This document shows positions 1-5,239 of a stretch of 5,259 nt of DNA, one piece after another. The notes below the pieces were generated by a model, which was given only the letters and a program-made list of their open reading frames with translations, had not been told where the DNA came from and ran no database searches. The position numbers were made by a program, and so were the translations under genes. Position 1 is the stretch's first letter; every line of letters starts with the position of its first letter. Source of the DNA: an uncultured Rhodanobacteraceae bacterium. Its GTDB lineage: Bacteria > Pseudomonadota > Gammaproteobacteria > Xanthomonadales > Rhodanobacteraceae. Location of the stretch: the NCBI GenBank assembly GCA_937902695.1, contig CALFNI010000590.1, forward strand, positions 1 through 5,259. The letters are read 5' to 3'.

Positions 1-240
1 GGCGCGGACCGTCCCGGCCGGTGCGGCCTGCGCGTCCGCATTGCGGAGCGCATCGAGATGCCACGCGCGCAGTGCCGTCCGGAGCGGCGTGCCGTCCTCG
101 CGCACGGCGTTGCCCTGGCCCTGCAGGTCGCCCGGCCGCAGCGTGGTCGCCGCGCGCAGCGGGACGGCCGCAAGCGCGAGCGCGGCCGCAAGCGGACGCA
201 GCACCGAGCCTGCGCGGCGGCGGTTGCGGGTCGTGCCCAT
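1..240 (-). CDS. Secreted protein of unknown function, 5' part only
   Basis: The minus strand is open from an ATG at 240 down to the left edge (80 codons, no stop), so the gene is cut by the window. The product starts with a textbook Sec signal peptide: a basic head with TTRNRRR, a hydrophobic core LAAALALAAVPL, and a likely cleavage site near LRAA-TT at about residue 31. The mature part begins TLRPGDLQGQGNAVREDG and then runs through an amphipathic stretch (LRTALRAWHLDALRNADAQ). I do not recognise a family from these 50 or so residues. A purine-rich GGAGAAAGGA lies upstream, about 13 nt from the ATG, a rather long spacing. The gene is divergent from the protease at 422. The signal peptide and the reading frame are seen directly; export to the periplasm or beyond is inferred. 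Confidence 0.7.
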   Translation of the reverse strand, partial: MGTTRNRRRAGSVLRPLAAALALAAVPLRAATTLRPGDLQGQGNAVREDGTPLRTALRAWHLDALRNADAQAAPAGTVRA

Positions 241-421
241 TGCGTGATGTCCGTCCTTTCTCCGGTCGTGCAAATCGCGACCCGCTCTTGGGATACGCAA
301 TGCCGGGCCGCCGTCCGCCACAACCGGGGAAATTGCCTGCCGCTTCGTCGCCGAAGCGGGTGAAGTCCGAATCCGAGCATACGCAGGGCGAACGGTCAAT
401 CGCGCGCAACACCCAGCGCGC
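241..421. promoter_or_regulatory. Divergent intergenic region upstream of the protease
   Basis: This stretch separates the leftward secreted-protein gene from the rightward protease gene and should carry both promoters. It is visibly less GC-rich in parts (for example around 285-300 and 325-340), but I cannot fix a convincing -35/-10 pair for either direction. The only clear structure is the hairpin at 340-359, listed separately. The protease reading frame stays open upstream to a stop at 245-247. That extension contains no ATG, GTG or TTG start followed by a hydrophobic segment. Confidence 0.5.
340..359. promoter_or_regulatory. Perfect inverted repeat, 8-bp stem with 4-nt loop
   Basis: CCGCTTCG at 340-347 is exactly complementary to CGAAGCGG at 352-359 around the loop TCGC. 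It lies 62 nt before the first possible protease start and 100 nt before the start of the leftward gene. No T-run follows on either strand, so it is a poor intrinsic terminator. It could be an operator for a dimeric repressor or a structure in the 5' leader of the protease mRNA. The symmetry is seen directly; any function is inferred. Confidence 0.4.
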
Positions 422-1489
422 ATGGCTTGCGAGGCTGAACGGCGTCCCCATATGCCGGAGATGCTCGATCTGCAACCGATCTGGAACCCCGACAGCGGCC
501 GCGAGCCGCAGCCCGCGGCCGACGCCGCAGCGCCGGACGAAACGGCCGCACTCGATGCGTATTCGCGCGTGGTCACCGGCGTTGCCGAGCGCGCCGCGCC
601 CGGCGTCGTCGCGATCGCGATCGCCGAGCGCACCGACGAGCGCGGTCGCGCCGTGCCGGGCGGCGGCGGCTCCGGCTTCGTGTTCACGCCCGATGGCCTC
701 GTGCTCACCAACGCGCACGTCGTCGCCGGTGGGCGCGGCATCGAAGTGTTGACCACGTCGGGCCTCCGGCTCGATGCCGACGTCCTCGGCGTCGATCCGC
801 ACACCGATATCGCGCTGCTCCGCGTCGCCGCGTCGCAACCGCTGCCCGTGCTCGAGCTCGGCTCGTCGCGGGGCATCCGCGTCGGCCAGCTCGTCGTCGC
901 GATCGGAAATCCGTTCGGCGACGAATGCACGGTCACGGCGGGCGTCGTCAGCGCGCTCGGCCGAAGCCTGCGCGCGACGACGGGACGGCTGATCGAAGAC
1001 GTCGTGCAGACCGATGCCGCGATCAATCCCGGCAACTCCGGCGGCCCGCTGCTCGATTCGGCGGGCCGCGTCGCCGGCGTCAACACGGCGATCATCGCGG
1101 CGGCGCAGGGCATCTGCTTCTCGGTGTCGATCGACATCGCGCGGCAGGTCGTGCCCGAGCTCATGCGCCACGGCCGCGTGCGCCGCGCATCGCTCGGCAT
1201 CAGCGGCCAGAACCTGCGCCTGCCGCGCCGGTATGTGCGCTATTTCGAGCTTTCGATCGAATCGGCCGTGCGCGTCATGGAGATCGCGAAGGGAAGTCCC
1301 GCCGACCAGGCCGGCGTGCAGGCGGGCGACATCCTGATCCGCTTCGGCGAGCACGACGTCGACGGCATCGACGCGCTGCACCGGATCCTCGGTGCCGACC
1401 GCATCGGCAGCGAAGCCGCGATCAGCGTGCTGCGCCGCGATCGCCGGCTCGAGCTTTCGCTGGTGCCGACGGAGCTCGCCGCCGGCTGA
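422..1489 (+). CDS. S1C (HtrA/DegP-like) serine protease with one PDZ domain, probably cytoplasmic
   Basis: A complete 355-residue trypsin-fold protease of the HtrA type. The catalytic triad is intact: His99 in TNAHVV, Asp129 in HTDIALLRV and Ser206 in NPGNSGGPLLD. A Gly-rich GGGGSGFVF precedes the His, and the oxyanion-loop region reads IGNPFG. The C-terminal part, about residues 257-348, is a single PDZ domain with the usual GSPADQAGVQAGDILIRFGE core, which binds exposed C-termini and gates proteolysis. Classical DegP/DegQ have a signal peptide and two PDZ domains; DegS has a membrane anchor and one. Here the N-terminus is polar (NPDSGREPQP) and has neither, so a cytoplasmic location is inferred. 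The start is uncertain: ATG 422 and ATG 452 are both possible and neither has a good Shine-Dalgarno sequence (a GAGG lies 17 nt before 452). The gene is convergent with the delta-60 gene, 28 bp away. The family call is firm, the exact substrate unknown. Confidence 0.93.
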   Translation: MACEAERRPHMPEMLDLQPIWNPDSGREPQPAADAAAPDETAALDAYSRVVTGVAERAAPGVVAIAIAERTDERGRAVPGGGGSGFVFTPDGLVLTNAHVVAGGRGIEVLTTSGLRLDADVLGVDPHTDIALLRVAASQPLPVLELGSSRGIRVGQLVVAIGNPFGDECTVTAGVVSALGRSLRATTGRLIEDVVQTDAAINPGNSGGPLLDSAGRVAGVNTAIIAAAQGICFSVSIDIARQVVPELMRHGRVRRASLGISGQNLRLPRRYVRYFELSIESAVRVMEIAKGSPADQAGVQAGDILIRFGEHDVDGIDALHRILGADRIGSEAAISVLRRDRRLELSLVPTELAAG

Positions 1490-1517
1490 TCGAAGCATTG
1501 CCGCATCGGCGCGCGGG

Positions 1518-2951
1518 TCACTCGAAACCGTCGGCGAAGATCGTGTCGCTCGAATAGATCGCGCTCGCGACCTGTCCCGGCGAGCCATCCTCGGCGCCGC
1601 TGCCGGTCATGCCCGCGACCTCGAGATAGAAGCGTGCGCCGCGCACGTCGAACGGCGCGCTCGCGCGCCAGCCGTTCGCGACGCGCGTCATCGGTCCCAC
1701 CGCCGCGAAGGCGACGCCGTCGGTCGAGTGCAGCAGCGTCGGCGCGGCGCCGAGCTCGGGGCCGTCGCCGAGGCGGTACCACGTGACGCCGACGCTCGCG
1801 CCGTCCGGCTGCACGACGAGCGCGCTCTTCGCGTAGTCGCCGGTCGCGACGCGCGCGACGTACTGGCGCGGCACCGAATCCGCCAGCGTGAAGTTGCCGA
1901 CCGCGACGACCTTGCCGTCGGCCTGCGCCGCGATGCCGTAGACGAACCCGGCAGGGTTCGTTGCATCGAACGAGAGATGCACGTCGGCGAACGACGCATC
2001 GAGCGAGCCGTCGGCGTCGAGCCGCGCGAGGGCGTGGTGCGGGACGCCGCCGACGTTGGCAAAGGTGCCGCCGATCAGGATCTTGCCGTTCGGCTGCAAC
2101 GCGAACGAGTAGATCTCGCCGTCGGTCGCCGCGCTGCCGAAGCCGCCGACGGGCGTGCCGTTCGCGTCGAGCTTCATCATGAGGCCGGTGCCATTGTTGC
2201 TGAGATAGATCGAGCCGTCCGGCGCCACCGTCAGCGCTCCCGGCTGCGGTTCGATCGGCGCGGCGGGAAACGACGGGTCGAACGTTCCGTTCGCGGAGAA
2301 GCGCGCGAAGTAGAAGCGGTCGTTCTGGCCGCCGGCCTGCGAGAAGGCGCCACCGACGAGGACATCGCCATTGGCCTGGAGCGCGACGGCGTCGACGAGC
2401 GGGTCGCAGCAGAGTTCGGGATCGGCGAAGCTCGCGTCGAAGGCGCCGTTCGCGTCGAGCCGCGCGAGATAGTTCTGCGCATGCGCGCCGATCGCGGTAA
2501 ACGAGCCGCCGGCGAAGATGCGGCCGTCCGGCTGCAACGCGATGACCCAGACCGACTCGTTGAAGCCGGGATCGGCGAAGCTCGCGTCGAGCGAGCCGTC
2601 GGCGTTGAGCCGCGCCATCGAGTGGCGCGGCTGGCCGCCCACCTCGGTAAAGGCGCCGCCGATGAGGAGCTTTCCGTCCGGCGCCACGGCGACCGCGATG
2701 ACGTTGCCGTTCACGTAGGGATCGCCGAACGTCTCGTCGACCGAGCCGTCGACATCGAGTCGTGCGACGCCGTGGCGGGTGTCGGTGCCGACCTGGCTGA
2801 AGTTTCCGGTGATGAGCACCTTGCCGTCGGCCTGGATGGCCAGCGACGCCGGCGGTCCGAGCGGCGCCGGCGCATAGGCGTCGACGCTTTGCGCGGCCAC
2901 GCCGCGGGCAACGACGAGCGAGGCCAATGTCGCGATGGCGAAATACCGCAT
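1518..2951 (-). CDS. Secreted delta-60 repeat protein, probable seven-bladed beta-propeller, with a GFE-type C-terminus
   Basis: A complete 477-residue exported protein. Residues 1-20 form a signal peptide (core IATLASLVVA, cleavage near GVAA-QS). Residues about 36-369 hold seven copies of the delta-60 motif (TIGR02608 type): xLQPDGKxLxGGxF, then ARLDADGSLDxSFAD. The motif centres, at residues 42, 92, 142, 194, 245, 288 and 345, give a period near 50, shorter than the 57-61 usual for the family. Copy five is degenerate (SIYLSNNGTGLM) and copy seven lacks the SFAD end. Such repeats are generally modelled as beta-propeller blades, and seven would close a ring. A separate domain at about 375-445 (VTWYRLGDGPE, then STDGVAFAAVG and VANGWRAS) resembles the trailing domain of other delta-60 proteins. 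The chain ends IFADGFE. A strong Shine-Dalgarno and the signal peptide fix the start. The gap to the upstream LCCL gene is 16 nt, suggesting an operon. Molecular function unknown. Confidence 0.9.
   Translation of the reverse strand: MRYFAIATLASLVVARGVAAQSVDAYAPAPLGPPASLAIQADGKVLITGNFSQVGTDTRHGVARLDVDGSVDETFGDPYVNGNVIAVAVAPDGKLLIGGAFTEVGGQPRHSMARLNADGSLDASFADPGFNESVWVIALQPDGRIFAGGSFTAIGAHAQNYLARLDANGAFDASFADPELCCDPLVDAVALQANGDVLVGGAFSQAGGQNDRFYFARFSANGTFDPSFPAAPIEPQPGALTVAPDGSIYLSNNGTGLMMKLDANGTPVGGFGSAATDGEIYSFALQPNGKILIGGTFANVGGVPHHALARLDADGSLDASFADVHLSFDATNPAGFVYGIAAQADGKVVAVGNFTLADSVPRQYVARVATGDYAKSALVVQPDGASVGVTWYRLGDGPELGAAPTLLHSTDGVAFAAVGPMTRVANGWRASAPFDVRGARFYLEVAGMTGSGAEDGSPGQVASAIYSSDTIFADGFE
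2418..2440. repeat. 23-bp exact direct repeat, copy 1
   Basis: Identical to 2568-2590, exactly 150 bp away (50 codons). It encodes the SFADP end of a delta-60 repeat on the minus strand. Confidence 0.85.
2568..2590. repeat. 23-bp exact direct repeat, copy 2
   Basis: Identical to 2418-2440 and encodes the matching SFADP segment one repeat unit nearer the N-terminus. A further 19-bp identity links 2587-2605 with 1999-2017. Confidence 0.85.
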
Positions 2952-2957
2952 GCAATA

Positions 2958-2963
2958 CTCCTT
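2958..2963 (-). promoter_or_regulatory. Ribosome binding site of the delta-60 gene
   Basis: AAGGAG on the minus strand lies 6 nt before the ATG at 2951. It decides this start over an ATG four bases upstream in another frame (2955). It sits just after the stop codon of the LCCL gene (2970-2968). Confidence 0.85.
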
Positions 2964-2967
2964 GTGC

Positions 2968-3408
2968 TCAGGGTGTGTGCGCCGTGTCCTTTCTCAGCAC
3001 GACGAAGCTGCCGCTCCACGCGTGGGCGTACGCGCTTGAGCGGATGTAGTTGCGATCGGATGCGACGTATTGCGCTTCGCCGGGACGGATCTCGATCGTG
3101 ACGTCGCCGCCGTCCTTCGCGCCGATCGCGCCGGCGTGGACGGCGGCGCTGCAGATCGACGAATCATCGGTATAGGGCCCCGAGCCGATGACGCGGCTCG
3201 GCAGCGGCTTGCCCGGCGCGCAGTGGAAGAGATAGCGCTCGCCGTTCATTCCGCGAAGATCGAGGTCGAGCGGACTCGTTTGCCAGTCGATCTCGGTCGA
3301 ACGCATCGCTGCGGGCACGCGCTCGGCGCCGCCGGCATGCGCGATGGGCATCGATGCGGCTGACGCGAGCATGAAAGCAACGGCGGCGGGTCGTGTCCCT
3401 GCGTTCAA
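2968..3408 (-). CDS. Small secreted LCCL-domain protein, TTG start
   Basis: A 146-residue protein made mostly of one LCCL domain (about residues 58-137). The motif is clear: RVIGSGPYTDDSSICSAAVHAG, then GGDVTIEIRPG and SSAYAHAWSGSFVV. LCCL was named from Limulus factor C, cochlin and Lgl1, and occurs in extracellular proteins in bacteria too, where its ligands are largely unknown. Cys63 and Cys86 are the only cysteines and could form one disulfide. I chose the TTG at 3408 because GAGGAG lies 6 nt upstream and because this start creates a full signal peptide (RPAAVAFMLASAASMPIAHA, cleavage near residue 25). The in-frame ATG at 3372 would drop its first 12 residues and has no ribosome site. The frame stays open upstream to 3582, but that part is antisense-like and lacks signal features. 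The gene lies between the broken membrane gene (10-nt gap) and the delta-60 gene (16-nt gap). The domain call is firm; its role is unknown. Confidence 0.87.
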   Translation of the reverse strand: MNAGTRPAAVAFMLASAASMPIAHAGGAERVPAAMRSTEIDWQTSPLDLDLRGMNGERYLFHCAPGKPLPSRVIGSGPYTDDSSICSAAVHAGAIGAKDGGDVTIEIRPGEAQYVASDRNYIRSSAYAHAWSGSFVVLRKDTAHTP

Positions 3409-3414
3409 GGCCGT

Positions 3415-3420
3415 CTCCTC
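3415..3420 (-). promoter_or_regulatory. Ribosome binding site of the LCCL gene, overlapping the upstream stop codon
   Basis: GAGGAG on the minus strand, 6 nt before the TTG at 3408. Two of its bases are shared with the TGA stop (3421-3419) of the membrane gene, the arrangement expected for translational coupling. Because that upstream gene is now frameshifted, ribosomes would normally stop earlier, at 3843 or 3673, so coupling may be lost. Confidence 0.8.
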
Positions 3421-4013
3421 AGCGCACGCGCGCGGTGCCGAACGCGATGAACGCGTGCGCCTGGAACGCGAAGAACGCGAGCTGGAAGGCCACGACGAAC
3501 GCGCCGCCGGCCCAGGCGAGCGTCGGATGGATGCGCCGCTTGCGCGCCGCGTCGATCGCGATGCAGGCGACGACGAACGCATCGAGTCCGAGCAGGATCA
3601 CGCCGTTGCTCATGAACGACACCGGCAGGCGCGACAGCACGGACGGCAGCATGCAGGCGATCGTCATCAGCATCAGCCGCTTGTGCACGTCGGTGCGGCG
3701 GCCGCGTGCACCGTCGTCACGGAGCCCGTGACGACGACCAGCACCGCCCAGCACGCCGCGAGCACGCCGAGGCGCCGGTGCCACTGCACGCGACGCGCGG
3801 CGACGAGCCCTGACTGGATCGCCAGCAGCACGACCCAACCGCTCATGGCCGCACCGTGCACGTGCAGCAGCACCGGCGTGCCGAACCACAGCTTGAAGAA
3901 GTAGGTCCGCGCAAAGACCCACACGACCAGCGCGAGGAAGACGACGTCGCGCCGAGATAGAAGCCGCGTTCCGGGCTCGCCCGGCCCCGGCCGATTCCCG
4001 CGATCGCGTTCAT
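3419..4013 (-). pseudogene. Multi-pass membrane protein gene broken by two frame changes
   Basis: The parts of one integral membrane protein lie in three minus-strand frames. The start is ATG 4013, backed by GGAGGA 6 nt upstream, giving MNAIAGIGRGRASPERGFYLGA. That frame degenerates into serine- and cysteine-rich noise and stops at 3845-3843. The membrane sequence resumes in the next frame from about 3948 (VVFLALVVWVFARTYFF, LLHVHG, WHRRLG) and stops at 3675-3673. The rest, from about 3694 (TDVHKRLMLM) to 3421-3419, is in the third frame. Both switches have the sense of a net loss of one base (or 3n+1). About six membrane segments remain. Similar proteins, as I recall them, have an extra loop and helix between the third segment and the HKRLM motif; it is missing here, so the second lesion may be a larger deletion. 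The paired motifs HRRLG and HKRLM are typical of an uncharacterised family. Alternatives are sequencing or assembly errors. Function unknown. Confidence 0.75.
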
Positions 4014-4019
4014 CTTCGG

Positions 4020-4025
4020 TCCTCC
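4020..4025 (-). promoter_or_regulatory. Ribosome binding site of the broken membrane gene
   Basis: GGAGGA on the minus strand, 6 nt before ATG 4013. It is the evidence that the true start is in a different frame from the first long hydrophobic stretch, which reads through from 4089 without any ribosome site. Confidence 0.75.
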
Positions 4026-4107
4026 CCGGCCTGCGGTCCGGCGGACGCACGATCGCGTTGCCGCCCGACGTCGTCGTCTCCGATCGCATGGGTTTTTTCT
4101 GGCAGAA

Positions 4108-4129
4108 TTCCTGCCGATCGTTCCTGCCG
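4108..4129 (+). repeat. Two direct copies of TTCCTGCCG, 13-bp period
   Basis: The copies are at 4108-4116 and 4121-4129, separated by ATCG. OmpR/PhoB-type winged-helix proteins, the fold encoded just downstream, usually bind tandem direct repeats, so this is a candidate operator. The first copy also forms the right half of the imperfect palindrome at 4101-4115. The repeat is seen directly; the binding is inferred. Confidence 0.4.
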
Positions 4130-4156
4130 TGGGGCGCGCGCGTGTCGGCGACGGAA

Positions 4157-5239
4157 ATGCCGATCTACCGGTTTGCCGGGTGCGAGCTCGATCCCGCCGA
4201 GCGGCGCCTGATCGCGCACGGTCATCCCGTGACGCTGACGCCGAAAGTCTTCGATACGCTCGTGTTGCTCGTCGAGCATGCCGGCCGCGTCGTCAGCAAG
4301 GACGAGCTGATGGCCGCGCTCTGGCCGCGGGGATTCGTCCACGAGTCGAACCTGACCAAGCACATCTGGCTGATCCGCAAGGCGCTCGGCGACAGCGAGC
4401 ACGACGCGCGCTGCATCGAGACGGTGCCCAAGCTCGGCTACCGGTTCATCGCGCCGGTGGAAGCAGGCGCGCGCATCGACATGCCGGTCCATGTCGCCGC
4501 GGCGCCGGCTTCGGCTCCGGCGACAGATGCCGCGCCGGTGCGTGCGGAAGCGGTCGAGCATGGCGCGGCACCGCACGCGCTCGGTCGTCGCCGCGCATAC
4601 CGGGCTGCGCTCGCGGTCGCGGCGTTGATCGCGTTCATCGCACTCGCATGGCGTTTCACGCGCCGCGAGGACGCGGCGATGCCGCCTCGCGCCGGCACCG
4701 CCGTCGCGATCGTCGATTTCAACAACCTCTCGCAGAACGCGAAGGACGCATGGCTCGGCCCCGCACTGGTCGAGATGCTCGGTGCCGAGATGGCGCTCGG
4801 CGATCACGTGTTCGTGCTGCCCGACGAGATCGTGCGGCCGGCGCGCGCCGGCCTTTCGGTTCCGCTCGCGGGCGGTTACGCGTCACAGAGCCTCGCGACG
4901 CTGAAGAAGCGCGTCGGCGCCGACTACGTGCTGAGCGGCAGCTACCTCGTCAGTGGCGCGGCCGATGCGCCGACGCTGCGCATCGATCTTGCCCTGCAGG
5001 ATGCCGCGACGGGCAACGCGGTCGCCAGCATCTCGCAGTCAGGCGCGGTCGCCGATCTTTCGGCCGTCGCCACGCGCACCGGCGCCGCGCTTCGCAGTGC
5101 CGCAGGTTTCCGGCCCGCGAGCGCCGCTGCGCTGCAGTCGATCGCAAACGCGCAGCCGCCGAACCTCGATGTGGCGCGTCGCGTCGGCTTCGCGCTCGAT
5201 GCGCTGCATCGCAACGATCCTCGCAACTCGGCTCGCTGA
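4157..5239 (+). CDS. CadC-like membrane-anchored winged-helix transcriptional regulator, short form
   Basis: From ATG 4157 the product has 360 residues. Residues 2-100 are an OmpR/PhoB-type DNA-binding domain: YRFAGCELDPAERRL, VTLTPKVFDTLVLLVEHAGRVVSKDEL, the recognition-helix region ESNLTKHIWLIRKALGD and the wing ETVPKLGYRF. An Ala/Pro-rich linker follows, then one membrane helix at about 149-166 (ALAVAALIAFIALAW). The rest should be periplasmic: an alpha/beta domain with FNNLSQNAKDAWLGPALVEML and GADYVLSGSYLV, common in CadC-like proteins. Such proteins sense a signal outside and bind DNA from the membrane, with no receiver domain. Relatives usually continue into TPR repeats; this one stops just as the first would begin (DALHRNDPRNSAR). 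The start is uncertain: GTG 4142, ATG 4088 and TTG 4058 are in frame. I prefer 4157 because the domain begins there, although its ribosome site is weak. It is divergent from the secreted-protein operon, which it may control. Confidence 0.85.
   Translation: MPIYRFAGCELDPAERRLIAHGHPVTLTPKVFDTLVLLVEHAGRVVSKDELMAALWPRGFVHESNLTKHIWLIRKALGDSEHDARCIETVPKLGYRFIAPVEAGARIDMPVHVAAAPASAPATDAAPVRAEAVEHGAAPHALGRRRAYRAALAVAALIAFIALAWRFTRREDAAMPPRAGTAVAIVDFNNLSQNAKDAWLGPALVEMLGAEMALGDHVFVLPDEIVRPARAGLSVPLAGGYASQSLATLKKRVGADYVLSGSYLVSGAADAPTLRIDLALQDAATGNAVASISQSGAVADLSAVATRTGAALRSAAGFRPASAAALQSIANAQPPNLDVARRVGFALDALHRNDPRNSAR

Larger units (their letters stand above)
1845..2846 (-). repeat. Tandem delta-60 repeat array, seven copies of about 150 bp
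   Basis: This is the repeat-coding part of the secreted protein (residues about 36-369). Copies are spaced 50, 50, 52, 51, 43 and 57 residues apart, so the DNA unit is mostly near 150 bp. Copies one to four and six are well conserved, copy five is degenerate, and copy seven loses the final SFAD. At the DNA level neighbouring copies still share long exact runs, which suggests fairly recent duplication or ongoing gene conversion. Confidence 0.8.
4014..4156. promoter_or_regulatory. Divergent control region between the membrane gene operon and the CadC-like regulator
   Basis: About 143 bp lie between the leftward start at 4013 and the probable rightward start at 4157. The leftward ribosome site is GGAGGA (minus strand, 4025-4020). 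The central part, 4091-4129, is richer in A/T and contains a run of six T (4093-4098), an imperfect palindrome GGCAG-AATTC-CTGCC (4101-4115) and two copies of TTCCTGCCG. I see no convincing sigma-70 hexamers in either direction. If the regulator starts at 4088 or earlier, part of this would be coding instead. Confidence 0.5.

Noticed and set aside
608..630. Repeated GCGATC-type palindromic octamers
   Set aside because: They encode the Ala/Ile run of the protease (VAIAIAE) and are expected from codon bias.
21..752. A 243-codon plus-strand frame at the left end
   Set aside because: It overlaps the signal-peptide gene on the other strand and the protease start. It is Arg/Pro/Ser-rich with no domain, a typical high-GC shadow.
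1490..1517. A terminator between the convergent protease and delta-60 genes
   Set aside because: The only symmetry is a 4-bp stem GCCG-CAT-CGGC (1500-1510) with no T-run on either strand, too weak to call.
1240..2955. A 571-codon minus-strand frame overlapping the delta-60 gene and the end of the protease gene
   Set aside because: It is arginine-rich, runs into the opposite-strand protease, and uses an ATG four bases from the well-supported start at 2951. The other frame has the signal peptide and repeats.
1392..3101. A 569-codon open frame on the plus strand, opposite the delta-60 gene
   Set aside because: It is a shadow of the GC-rich repeat gene: extremely rich in Arg, Ala, Glu and Asp, with repeats that only mirror the delta-60 units, no ribosome site and no recognisable domain.
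3673..4089. The 138-codon minus-strand frame taken as a complete membrane protein starting at 4089
   Set aside because: There is no ribosome site before 4089, the first 45 residues are polar and unlike a membrane-protein start, and the end matches the point where the family sequence continues in another frame.
4010..4807. A 265-codon minus-strand frame opposite the regulator
   Set aside because: It is antisense to a clear winged-helix gene, with Arg/Asp-rich composition and no domain.
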